DNA of 28,760 nucleotides from a virus, in IMG/VR virus record IMGVR_UViG_3300025652_000370, positions 1 to 28,760 of that record. One strand, 5' to 3'. Shown here piece after piece: positions 9,601 to 16,052 of this stretch. Every line of letters starts with the position of its first letter. Position 1 is the stretch's first letter. Position numbers and translations under genes: made by a program. The notes under the pieces were generated by a model. It was not told the origin of the DNA and searched no databases. It saw only the letters and a list, made by a program, of their open reading frames with translations.

Positions 9601-11291
9601 TGGCACTGGAAGTGGGGCCACGCTATCGCGTGTATGACACCGTAGCCAGTCAGGCTGAAAGGGCTCTGGCAGAGTCTGGTGAGGAGTTTGCGCAGTTTAT
9701 TGAATCGGTGCCAGTCAGGCAACGTGGCAGCGTGCAGGACATGGCGCGCAGCACTGCTGACTTCTTGCTGGCTACTGGCAGGCGCAATGCCGTGCAGCGT
9801 CTCAAATACGGCTACATCGTTCCCAACGTGCCGTATCTGGTGGGCAGGCTGATTGAAGCGCCCTTGATAAGTCTTGTCACCATCCATGCAGCAGACACTG
9901 CCAGAGCTGCTGCCCAGCTGGTCAAGCGCAGGGTGTCTGGTGGTGGTGTCACCACTGCCAGTGGTGTGCGCTATACCCCTGAGCAACTTGAAGACCTGGC
10001 GCGCCAATATCCGCTGGGGCTTGCACGGTCAGAGACTGAGCGCGTGGGCAGCCTTGCTGGTGACATGCTCAGGGATGCAAAGCGCGCAGCAGCTACCCCT
10101 GCAGGCAAGGCTGCTGGCTTTGTTGTGGATTACGTCAACCCAGTCACGCGCAGCTTCTACCAACGGTCAGCAGAAGCGCTTGAGCTGAACTATAGGCGCG
10201 CAGTCTTTGAAGCACGGCTGGCAGCTGGTGATGAACCCCTGATGGCTGCACGCAAGGCCAGGGCATCGCAGTTTGACTATGACGAGGTACCAGGGCCGGT
10301 GCGCGATTTGGTGGGCAAGTATCTTGCCACTGCGAGTCACTATTACAAGCTGATGGCAGAGCTGGGCAGGCTCATCAAAGACAACCCCCAGGCAGCCACT
10401 GCAGCGCTGAAGACGCAACGTGAGCGCGCCAGGGTGCAAGACCCTTTCAACCTTCATGGTGACAAGGGCTTGAAGACCCTGGGCATTGTTGACCTGGGTG
10501 ATGATGGCAGCTTCTATGGCCCTGCTGTGCCCTTCCTGGCACCGGTAGAACGGACACTGGCAGCCATGCGCGGTGCTGACATCGCAGTCAGAAGCCTGCG
10601 CAATACCGTGGCAGCAGTGGCATCAGGCGACTTGACCGCGCCAGTGGTTGCCATGACCAGTGGCGGGCAGTCAGTGCTGCGCAGCATGGCTGATGAAGCA
10701 ATCCCTGCAGTGCTTGACCTGTATGAAGCCAGCACTGGTGGCAAGCCATATGAGACGCAAGACATTGACGGTGCACAGCCTGTCAGTGATGAGAAGATGT
10801 TCTGGGCTATGGCGCTGGCTGCCCACCATGCAGACCCCACACGTGAGCTGGGTGACTGGGATGCCTTCCTACGCTTCACCGACCCAAAGCGCGTGCAGCC
10901 ACCAGCAGAAGCTGCGCACCCCACCATTAATGGTGCATGGATACGCCAGCCAGCAGAGGGCACACCGCACCTGTTCTGGGGTAGAGATGATGCAGGGCTG
11001 CCCGTTTATTACGTGTTTGAGCCATCAGATAAGGGCTTGCAGAATATCCAGATCGCCAGAGCAGTGACCCCTGACAGGCTTGAGCAGGTGCTACCCCTGG
11101 CAGCCATTGCAGAAGGGCGAATCAAGGGCACTGCTGATGGCAGGCTTGATGCCAGCGCACTGCTGCCCACCACGATTGCTGGTGGTGCTGCCACTGCCCT
11201 TGCAGAACCCACTTCAGTCAAAAGCACTTACCGTGGTATCAGTGAACAGATAGAAGCCATCCGGCGTATCAGTGAAAGCCAGTCAGAATAG
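6621..11291 (+). CDS. Giant putative ejection/internal virion protein, 1556 aa (gp16-like by position)
   Basis: I chose ATG 6621, one base after the upstream TAA, because the protein then opens with WVVNGVTYDFPDDYSEAAV. This resembles the short 'FPDD..S.E' opening seen on many very large phage internal proteins. ATG 6582 upstream would overlap the previous gene by 38 nt. The body is Ala/Arg/Asp-rich and mostly helical. Around residues 1173-1225 a better conserved-looking stretch occurs (NPVTRSFYQRSAEALE, then ASQFDYDEVP), a pattern I associate with giant phage virion proteins. I could not find a lysozyme or transglycosylase active-site motif, unlike T7 gp16. It is the largest gene (16% of the genome) and probably enters the cell with the DNA. 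Confidence 0.55.
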   Translation: MSSWVVNGVTYDFPDDYSEAAVMGILRAQGILPAAQPPPELPRLPAAPLTPFQPPGAISAGIREAARAEAEAEAAAAVLPAGTDIGARIERTTADLVAEAEKPRQAGLQAGRLDEPMPVETGGIPLFRRSAIQTVPAFVERQPTPLSVAPFISEEAQRLTREEQQRAAASFDFPTPLSASVVGEVPRRAIRDADTDQLRTPTTAEEVRESFAQQPVMTEEQARRAERELATQQREIDKRIEAGEDVGFFERNPGSFLGEVLTQPDKGAGIVETPLGAGLRSALGYVSALAGEGYFRGLGYEVDADGVPIDPDDIGFKIAQLREAAGIPEVYAPATGAGYSTIPLPGFATRREQVVPTRFDPTGSRRVDPDADSFALRIAQAVAKGRTLGDDYASAPAVRDYYEAVFNDPDAAYYAGLIPEIFTPAGPGTAARAGKAAAGAVISRIDAQPFLEAVAAAEAASRAATTAADFSTPAGKVAIEAGQQAQRSASLLASPVVGKVADFVAAVKPGKASDGRLVRRVAERVLDRSGLGSDLAAAKTAIKPSSNTIAEVMTDIRGALPAQAAPLTARIERQILRNVPDDFTLVTDTLAVPRGFAQQARQRLTELRTDVFFKTAEDMAAELDTLADGARGDVADALRSAARQVVEVAQAADGRPVYGFKGLPARTRTVVKSALGRLNLTPTAVARFEKRTPADFVRAEATALSREAADRLRNADDWVDVAPADVRAAVNLRQTRGLQRALPGQLRNTRDLTAAQLRFRSADAGLMAALQSSKTLSSPTFRRLRAALSRGTLTETASGAMAAQRIRQASQEALRTLSRQLYQLARQYGSVDEAMTVMLKQQLLAAGVRADVAWKRVLGNLYGEAQAEEVLSLMQRYDIPADGYPSVDAIKALDLALTKRGDLPGLATTLPGFAPDYHRAFLKTVMEEGIRRTLIADRRIAEAAGAGVDVAEELGLATPLPAGFKLAQEQIDALKRTAAVDPAAAKVDTEAVPLALEVGPRYRVYDTVASQAERALAESGEEFAQFIESVPVRQRGSVQDMARSTADFLLATGRRNAVQRLKYGYIVPNVPYLVGRLIEAPLISLVTIHAADTARAAAQLVKRRVSGGGVTTASGVRYTPEQLEDLARQYPLGLARSETERVGSLAGDMLRDAKRAAATPAGKAAGFVVDYVNPVTRSFYQRSAEALELNYRRAVFEARLAAGDEPLMAARKARASQFDYDEVPGPVRDLVGKYLATASHYYKLMAELGRLIKDNPQAATAALKTQRERARVQDPFNLHGDKGLKTLGIVDLGDDGSFYGPAVPFLAPVERTLAAMRGADIAVRSLRNTVAAVASGDLTAPVVAMTSGGQSVLRSMADEAIPAVLDLYEASTGGKPYETQDIDGAQPVSDEKMFWAMALAAHHADPTRELGDWDAFLRFTDPKRVQPPAEAAHPTINGAWIRQPAEGTPHLFWGRDDAGLPVYYVFEPSDKGLQNIQIARAVTPDRLEQVLPLAAIAEGRIKGTADGRLDASALLPTTIAGGAATALAEPTSVKSTYRGISEQIEAIRRISESQSE

Positions 11292-11302
11292 AGAGGATTC
11301 AC

Positions 11303-11737
11303 ATGGCAACCCGTATCACCAACTTTCTGCATGACAGCAAGGTCACTGGGGCGCAGGTGCTCGGCACCGTCTTTGCTCTGGCTGATGTGCATGCACATGA
11401 CCTGCAGGCTGACCTGCCAGACTTTCAGCGGAACAAGCGCAACTATCGTGGCATCATTGAAGGCATTCACATCAGGCTGACCAGTGCCAGTGGTGCCAGC
11501 AAGGTCACCATTAGGTTGTGCGCTGATGCAGCTGGTGATGATGTGCTGGTGCCTGACACTGAAGCCACGCTGGTGTCAGGCATCACCACTGCAGCCACCA
11601 AGTCTGCTGCTTACAGTGTAGGCCTGCCCATTTTTCAGCTTCTCAACAATCCTGGTAATGGCACGCTTTACCTGTTTGCCAAAGTCGATGCGACTACGGC
11701 CACCATGGCTGAAACAGTCATCACCTGGCGGGAATAG
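11303..11737 (+). CDS. Hypothetical, putative virion protein, 144 aa
   Basis: GAGAGGA at 11291-11297 sits just before ATG 11303. The protein is mostly beta-rich with Thr/Ala/Val alternation (VTIRLCADAAGDDVLVPDTE), consistent with a small structural or fibre-associated protein. Family not recognised. It lies between the giant ejection protein and another beta-rich gene, all in one rightward unit. Confidence 0.55.
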   Translation: MATRITNFLHDSKVTGAQVLGTVFALADVHAHDLQADLPDFQRNKRNYRGIIEGIHIRLTSASGASKVTIRLCADAAGDDVLVPDTEATLVSGITTAATKSAAYSVGLPIFQLLNNPGNGTLYLFAKVDATTATMAETVITWRE

Positions 11738-11738
11738 C

Positions 11739-12446
11739 ATGCCCATTGCACCATGCTTCGACCCCACCAGCGGTGCCAGTGGTGGTGCTGCCCCTGCCAC
11801 TGGTGGTGGTGAAGGTCAGGCGCTCACCTTCATTGATGGCACTGTCATTGGCTCTGGCATCAGCGCAGGCAGCAGCGCTGACACGCTCAAGCTAGATGTT
11901 GCCAGTGGGCAGGCTGCAGCAGTCACTTCAGATGGCTTGTCTGGGATGATTGCCGGTATCTGGTGGAAGCCCACCAGCACACCGCTCAGCAATCTGGGGC
12001 CGGTCTGCATTGATGTGACATGGGCAACAAACCCCTTTCCACCAAACTGGCACATAGTTGTCGTAGTGGCAAAGCTGACCAGTGATCCCACTGCCCTGTC
12101 AGACTTCCAAAGCAAAAGCAAGTGGCTGCAGTGCAAGTCATCAGCTGCCAATGGCGTCAGCACCTATGTCAATCAGACCACGGGCAACCTGAATGGCAGC
12201 AACTCTGAGAACAAGAGCAGCAGCGTGTCAGTGCAGGCGCAGGTGCCTACCGGACCAAAGGGAACCGGCGGCATCATCTCAAGACACTACTTCACCAGCG
12301 GCACAACGCCACAGGTGAGAACAAACGCCAGCTATCAGACGCAAGCCACTGGTGACATCTATATCGGGTTGCTGTTCGCAAAAGCTGCCACGGCTGCACA
12401 AGATGAGACGCTGCAGCTCAAGCTGCGCGGAGGCCTGCCACAATGA
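11739..12446 (+). CDS. Hypothetical, putative virion protein, 235 aa
   Basis: The start is ATG 11739, one base after the upstream TAG; the open frame extends further up (to 11658) but would overlap the previous gene. The N-terminus is Gly/Ala/Ser-rich (GASGGAAPATGGGEGQ, residues 10-25), a flexible linker. A beta-rich domain follows, with several Trp and Ser/Asn-rich loops. Composition resembles a surface or fibre protein. No motif is recognised. The stop overlaps the next ATG (ATGA). Confidence 0.55.
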   Translation: MPIAPCFDPTSGASGGAAPATGGGEGQALTFIDGTVIGSGISAGSSADTLKLDVASGQAAAVTSDGLSGMIAGIWWKPTSTPLSNLGPVCIDVTWATNPFPPNWHIVVVVAKLTSDPTALSDFQSKSKWLQCKSSAANGVSTYVNQTTGNLNGSNSENKSSSVSVQAQVPTGPKGTGGIISRHYFTSGTTPQVRTNASYQTQATGDIYIGLLFAKAATAAQDETLQLKLRGGLPQ

Positions 12447-12718
12447 TTGGCACCATGACCTTCACTGACGCTGCCCCCTTTTTGACCGGCCCAGCATCTG
12501 CGCTGTTTGTTGCTCTGCTGGGCTTCCTGGCGCTTTACAAGACGTTCAATGGCACCCTGGTGCCCTTGCTGTCTGGCGCCATTGACCGCCACTTGCAGCA
12601 GATAGATGACCTATCACAGCGTCAGTCTGCAGAGCATCAGGCAATGATTGACCAGCTGCAAAGCTGCAGCAGTCGGCTTGACCGGCTTGTCACTCATGCT
12701 GACATGCGCGTGCAGTGA
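12443..12718 (+). CDS. Small single-TM protein with coiled coil, 91 aa; possible holin or spanin component
   Basis: ATG 12443 overlaps the upstream stop (ATGA). Residues 16-33 are one strong hydrophobic segment (GPASALFVALLGFLALYK). It is followed by a polar helical region (about 45-85, DDLSQRQSAEHQAMIDQL) likely to form a coiled coil. Size, topology and location just before a putative cell-wall enzyme fit a lysis membrane protein (holin, or an inner-membrane spanin). The sequence does not decide between these. A minor membrane-anchored structural protein is also possible. Confidence 0.5.
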   Translation: MIGTMTFTDAAPFLTGPASALFVALLGFLALYKTFNGTLVPLLSGAIDRHLQQIDDLSQRQSAEHQAMIDQLQSCSSRLDRLVTHADMRVQ

Positions 12719-12972
12719 TGCCGGTGCGGCGCATCAAGAAGGGTGAGCCTGGGCATGGGCGCAAAAAGTTTGTTGCGACTGGCACCCATCAGGGCAAGAA
12801 GTATACGGTGCGCTTTGGTGACCCTGACATGGACATCAAGCGAGACAACCCAGAGCGCAAGCGCAACTTCAGAGCGCGCCACAACTGCGATGCACCAGGA
12901 CCGCCAAACAAAGCGCGGTATTGGTCCTGTAAGATGTGGAGCAGCACCCCAGTCAGCAAGCTGGTCAAGTAA
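12718..12972 (+). CDS. Conserved small basic phage protein with RHNC...KARYWSC signature, 84 aa
   Basis: ATG 12718 shares one base with the previous stop. The protein is strongly basic, opens with RRIKKGEPGHGRKKF and contains FRARHNC and KARYWSCKMW with two conserved-looking Cys. I recognise this as a small family found widely in phages, but I know of no established function. Cys spacing and basic charge would allow nucleic-acid or metal binding; that is inference. It sits inside the lysis-type cassette. Confidence 0.7.
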   Translation: MPVRRIKKGEPGHGRKKFVATGTHQGKKYTVRFGDPDMDIKRDNPERKRNFRARHNCDAPGPPNKARYWSCKMWSSTPVSKLVK

Positions 12973-12988
12973 CCTCAAGAGGTAAAGC

Positions 12989-13147
12989 ATGGCAAAAGCA
13001 GACATTCCAGTATCACGCATCATCCGACTGCTTGCCAAGGTGCTGCGCTTCAGAAAGGACGGCCTATCACCAGATGAGCGTCAGGTACTGCTGATTGATC
13101 TGCTGACGCTGGTGGGGGATATTGCAGATGATGCTGCTGACCGCTGA
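12989..13147 (+). CDS. Small hypothetical protein, 52 aa
   Basis: A short gene supported by a good ribosome binding site (AGAGGT, 12978-12983) and by filling the gap between two genes. The product starts MAKADIPVSRIIRLLAKVLR and has a basic amphipathic helix followed by an acidic, Leu-rich C-terminal helix (ERQVLLIDLLTLVGDIADDA). No transmembrane segment is seen. It overlaps the following gene by 20 nt in another frame. Function unknown; position suggests a lysis or virion accessory role. Confidence 0.62.
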   Translation: MAKADIPVSRIIRLLAKVLRFRKDGLSPDERQVLLIDLLTLVGDIADDAADR

Positions 13148-13736
13148 CCGTGTGCTGCGCAGCATCAAGGCTGCTGGCGGTGCCACTTTTGAAGATGACA
13201 CCCCGTATAACTTGAACGTGTTCGGTGTGCGCAGCTCTGACAGCACACCAAACACGTTCAATGACCTGGTGGGCATCGTATACCGCTGTGATGCAGGTCA
13301 CTGGCACTGCGAGACATGGCAAGCCACCACTGACCCTGGCACCTATTGGCTCGAAAACCCTGGCAACGTCAATGGCACTGCCATCTTAGTGCCTGGGCAA
13401 TACCGTGGTGTCTATGCAGTGGACTACCACAATGGGCAGTATCTTGCGCTCTGTCAGCGCAATGGCCCTGTGAAGGTGTGGCGCGACAATGACAAAGACG
13501 GTGCCCTTGATGAAGGGGGCACCGTCTATACTGATGCAGCTGGTATCAACATCCACCACGCCAGCAGCAGTGGCACCAGCACCCAGGTAGACAAGTTTTC
13601 CGCAGGGTGCCAGGTCATTGCTGACATCAGTGACTGGCTGCGCTTCATGTGGATTGTGAACCAGCAGCAGGCCTACCATCCCACGTGGAAGGCTTACACT
13701 TACACGCTGCTCACTCAAGAACAGCTGGTGAGATGA
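13128..13736 (+). CDS. Putative cell-wall-active lysis enzyme, 202 aa
   Basis: ATG 13128 has GGGGG at 13114-13118; TTG 13122 and ATG 13131 are alternative starts. Conserved-looking features are NLNVFGVRS (28-36), GHWHCETWQATTDPGTYW (57-74), an EF-hand-like calcium loop (D120, D122, D124, G125, D128) and GINIHHAS...FSAGCQV (139-163). The last resembles the H...S-x-G-C active-site region of YkuD L,D-transpeptidases. I associate this protein type with phage lysis regions, where it is usually left unnamed. It is the last gene of the rightward unit, after a membrane protein, the usual place for an endolysin. Endolysin-like function is inferred; no lysozyme, amidase or known peptidase motif is present. 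Confidence 0.55.
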   Translation: MMLLTADRVLRSIKAAGGATFEDDTPYNLNVFGVRSSDSTPNTFNDLVGIVYRCDAGHWHCETWQATTDPGTYWLENPGNVNGTAILVPGQYRGVYAVDYHNGQYLALCQRNGPVKVWRDNDKDGALDEGGTVYTDAAGINIHHASSSGTSTQVDKFSAGCQVIADISDWLRFMWIVNQQQAYHPTWKAYTYTLLTQEQLVR

Positions 13737-14073
13737 TGACTGGCTGGTCATCCCATTCAGGCAGCGAGGATGACCACACCAAGAAGTCAAGCAACTCATC
13801 AGGTGTGAGCAGGGCAGGCTGATTGCTTTGCAGCTGGGCAATGACTGCAGGCGCATCAGAAGCACCAGCTGCAGCCACCCACCAGCCCACTGCCCTGCTA
13901 GTCGGGTTGATTGTCACCACTGACTGCGCGGGCAAGAACTGACAGAGCGCTGCACGGGTTGCAACGTCTCTGGGGCTTGATGTGTCACTGCTGCTGGTGA
14001 TGGTGCTGCACAGCTGCATGATGACACCTTCACCATTCAGCACCCCAACATAGAGCGCGTTTGACCGTCTCAT
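13711..14073 (-). CDS. Hypothetical protein, 120 aa, last gene of the leftward operon
   Basis: The start at 14073 overlaps the HNH-AP2 stop (ATGA), showing translational coupling. The protein opens MRRSNALYVGVLNGEGVI, has a central hydrophobic/Trp patch (GWWVAAAGAS) and an acidic C-terminal part (TPDELLDFLVWSSSLPEW). No family is recognised. Its 3' end overlaps the 3' end of the convergent lysis gene by 26 bp. Confidence 0.65.
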   Translation of the reverse strand: MRRSNALYVGVLNGEGVIMQLCSTITSSSDTSSPRDVATRAALCQFLPAQSVVTINPTSRAVGWWVAAAGASDAPAVIAQLQSNQPALLTPDELLDFLVWSSSLPEWDDQPVIISPAVLE

Positions 14074-14813
14074 GGATACTGCTCCGTCATGAGCTGCAGC
14101 GCGTTGACAAGTGCAGTGCGACTGGTGTCAGCCACTTCAATGCCCAGGACCATTAAAGCCACTTCGGCTGCCAGTCGCTGCTGTGATGACATGGTGCCCA
14201 GCGCATCCCTGGCATCAGGCATGCTGGTGGCACTGACAGCGCGCTGCACCGCTGGGCAGTCTTGCAGGTCTTGCAGTGCCTTATCACGCTCAGTCTTGTG
14301 CTTGATGGCTTGCAGGTATGCTGCAGCAGCTTCTTCAGCAGTGCTGTAACTGCCATGGCTGGTGGTGGTCCTGATGTACTTTCCATCAGCATCCCTGCCT
14401 GCAGTCCGGTGGATCTGAACATAGTATCGAGTCTTACCCGCTGCATTCTGGCGCAGATAGACCCCCTTGTATCCGCTCTTACCACGGCCACTATCAGTCA
14501 GATTGTTCTGCACTGGCACCTGCAGGCGCAGATTGTCAAAGCAGTGGTTGCTCATGTCGCCATCAATGTGAATGACCTGCATGTCACCAGGGTCTGCACC
14601 GGTCGCCATCAGCCAGATGATACGACTGAGCAAGAACGCATCACCAGCAAAATACACGGTCATTCTGTAATGCTTGACGCCCTTGATGATGGTGCCAGGG
14701 GGCTTGCTGCCCTGGCGCTGCAGCAGTCTTGTCAGGGTGCCTGCATCAGCATCAAGAAAGAAGTTCTTCTGCAGCGCGTGCAAGGGTGGAAGGGGCTTGT
14801 ATTTGATGATCAT
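14070..14813 (-). CDS. HNH endonuclease with AP2 domain, 247 aa
   Basis: Residues 62-97 match the HNH pattern of phage homing-type endonucleases: a helix SRIIWLMATG, then VIHIDGDMSNHCFDNLRL with His82, Asp84, Asn89, His90 and Asn95. Residues 113-168 (SGYKGVYLRQ, RYYVQI, HGSYSTAEEAAAAYLQA) match an AP2/ERF DNA-binding domain. This pairing is usual in HNH-AP2 proteins. The C-terminal 70 residues are extra and unrecognised. Both ends overlap neighbours by ATGA, so it is embedded in the operon rather than inserted between genes. It may be a mobile endonuclease or a domesticated nuclease for recombination or packaging. Confidence 0.88.
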   Translation of the reverse strand: MIIKYKPLPPLHALQKNFFLDADAGTLTRLLQRQGSKPPGTIIKGVKHYRMTVYFAGDAFLLSRIIWLMATGADPGDMQVIHIDGDMSNHCFDNLRLQVPVQNNLTDSGRGKSGYKGVYLRQNAAGKTRYYVQIHRTAGRDADGKYIRTTTSHGSYSTAEEAAAAYLQAIKHKTERDKALQDLQDCPAVQRAVSATSMPDARDALGTMSSQQRLAAEVALMVLGIEVADTSRTALVNALQLMTEQYP

Positions 14814-15364
14814 GACAAGCCGTCAATGTTGCCAGCGTCAATGGCTGCCAGGAATCGTGCGCGCTTGACTGGTGCCCAGGTGCGCGGGTTGCCCCACTGC
14901 TTTGCCTTGCAGGCATTGATGACAGCCTGCATGCCCAGCATTCTGTCACTGATGCCCTGCCTGAACTGCTTGTAATCATCAGGCGCTACAATGTCTTCAG
15001 CCTTCTTGACAGTGGCTTTGCCTGCCAGCTTTGCAGCCAGTTCATCAGCGCTGGCATACTGACTGCCACCAAAGCCTGCAGCAGCCAGTGCCCTGCCTAT
15101 TGCGCTTGTCTCGCAGTTTTCCAGCGCTGCATTCTGGTTGATGCCTCTGGTGCTGCGCACTTCTTCAGCCCACCCTGTTGCAACCACATCACCAGCTGGC
15201 TGCAGTATCTCTGCACGCATCACCACAATGTCTTCATTGCAGGTGACCAGGTGCGTAATGATGCGCCAGCCATCAGCGATGCTGTGATTCTGGCGGAAAT
15301 CATGCACGCGCTTTGCAACTGTGATGTATTCCTTGCCTCTGATGTTGACCGTACCCTTATCCAT
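14810..15364 (-). CDS. Putative ssDNA-annealing/recombination protein (ERF/Rad52-like), 184 aa
   Basis: AAGGGGAT precedes ATG 15364. The signature is residues 79-110 (AALENCETSAIGRALAAAG, then YASADEL), after two beta-strand-like stretches (DIVVMRAEI and DVVATGWAEE). The placement of ETSAIGRALA resembles the GSAITYARRY element of ERF-type annealing proteins, so membership of that broad group is plausible. I cannot show it from the sequence alone. It lies in the replication operon next to a nuclease, a common arrangement for annealing proteins. The C-terminal part (residues 120-184) is polar with basic patches. Confidence 0.5.
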   Translation of the reverse strand: MDKGTVNIRGKEYITVAKRVHDFRQNHSIADGWRIITHLVTCNEDIVVMRAEILQPAGDVVATGWAEEVRSTRGINQNAALENCETSAIGRALAAAGFGGSQYASADELAAKLAGKATVKKAEDIVAPDDYKQFRQGISDRMLGMQAVINACKAKQWGNPRTWAPVKRARFLAAIDAGNIDGLS

Positions 15365-15379
15365 GGTATCCCCTTGCGT

Positions 15380-15520
15380 TTATTGGTTTAAATCAGTGAT
15401 GTGCGCCACTGCTGGCACGATTGCAGCAGCTGCGCAGACATGCCAGAACAGTGCAACGTCGAGCCAGAGCAGCAGCAGCAGCACAAAGACAGCCAGCGCC
15501 ATGAACTGTTGTGCAGTCAT
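15380..15520 (-). CDS. Small membrane protein, 46 aa
   Basis: The start codon overlaps the upstream stop as ATGA (15517-15520), which supports this very short gene. Residues 5-26 form a strong hydrophobic helix (FMALAVFVLLLLLWLDVALF). A second, weaker hydrophobic stretch spans residues 28-41 (VCAAAAIVPAVAHI). It could be a hairpin or a single-pass membrane protein. No family is recognised. Its place among replication genes is unusual for a holin; it might be a host-takeover, membrane-anchoring or superinfection factor, all inference. Confidence 0.62.
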   Translation of the reverse strand: MTAQQFMALAVFVLLLLLWLDVALFWHVCAAAAIVPAVAHITDLNQ

Positions 15521-15801
15521 GACTGCCCCAGCGCAGCGCGCACCACTTTGAAGGCTGATTCTTCCTGCATGCCCTCTGGAATGCTGACAGCCTTGCCACT
15601 GTAGAGCCTGACTTCCCACTGCCACGGGGCTGAGTGAAGCCGCACAACCTTCTTGATGCGCTTGTAAGACAGATACCCACAAGGGCGCTCCCTATACAGG
15701 TCACCAACACTGGTGCCATCGACAGTGATATCCCAGATAGTCAGGGTGTTTGCACACCCCAGTGACCAGAACTGAACGCTATTTGTTTTGTCTGTTTCCA
15801 T
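15517..15801 (-). CDS. Hypothetical protein, 94 aa
   Basis: I chose ATG 15801 (METDKTNSVQFWSLG), 2 nt after the upstream stop at 15804; GTG 15810 is an alternative adding three residues. The protein is a mixed alpha/beta small domain with several Trp/Tyr residues and a basic centre (YLSYKRIKKVVRLHS). No known motif is seen. It is coupled by ATGA to the membrane protein after it. Confidence 0.65.
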   Translation of the reverse strand: METDKTNSVQFWSLGCANTLTIWDITVDGTSVGDLYRERPCGYLSYKRIKKVVRLHSAPWQWEVRLYSGKAVSIPEGMQEESAFKVVRAALGQS

Positions 15802-15803
15802 GA

Positions 15804-15983
15804 TCAACACAAGGCGCCAATGAGATGCGCCAAGTCATCAGCAAGGTCATTGATGTCATCAATACCCATGCTTGGATGCAGCTCACTAAGTTCATCAGCC
15901 AGCGTGTCAATGATGTCAATAATCGGGCTGTCAATGGTCAGACCGTTCCGTTTAAGGACTGCGAGTGCTTGTTTGCGGTTCAT
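15804..15983 (-). CDS. Small acidic protein, 59 aa
   Basis: I chose ATG 15983 (MNRKQALAVLKRNGL) because a GGGAGA site lies just upstream. The open frame continues up to 16043, but that would translate the palindrome at 16007-16020. The first 15 residues are basic and the rest is very acidic and helical (IIDIIDTLADELSEL, then GIDDINDLADDLAHL), with two similar Asp-Leu-rich helices. Function unknown; a DNA-mimic or protein-binding factor is possible from charge alone. It heads the second part of the leftward operon, with its own putative operator. Confidence 0.65.
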   Translation of the reverse strand: MNRKQALAVLKRNGLTIDSPIIDIIDTLADELSELHPSMGIDDINDLADDLAHLIGALC

Positions 15984-16006
15984 GTTGTCTCCCTGTTTGT
16001 CTTGCC

Positions 16007-16020
16007 CCCTATATATAGGG
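16007..16020. promoter_or_regulatory. Perfect 14-bp palindrome CCCTATATATAGGG (putative operator)
   Basis: An exact palindrome in the 69-bp gap between the primase-helicase stop and ATG 15983, about 24 bp upstream of that start. The same sequence occurs at 19254-19267 and close variants at 19334-19344, 19410-19423 and 19427-19436. All copies I found are intergenic. Confidence 0.7.
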
Positions 16021-16052
16021 CAGCAGATCACAAAAGACAACATTTTAAACCA

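Noticed and set aside
9237-10007. 256-aa leftward open frame
   Set aside because: A shadow of the 1556-aa gene; Cys/His-rich composition typical of reversed Ala/Gln coding.
15804-16043. Longer start (16043) for the 59-aa gene
   Set aside because: It would include the perfect palindrome; ATG 15983 has the better ribosome binding site.
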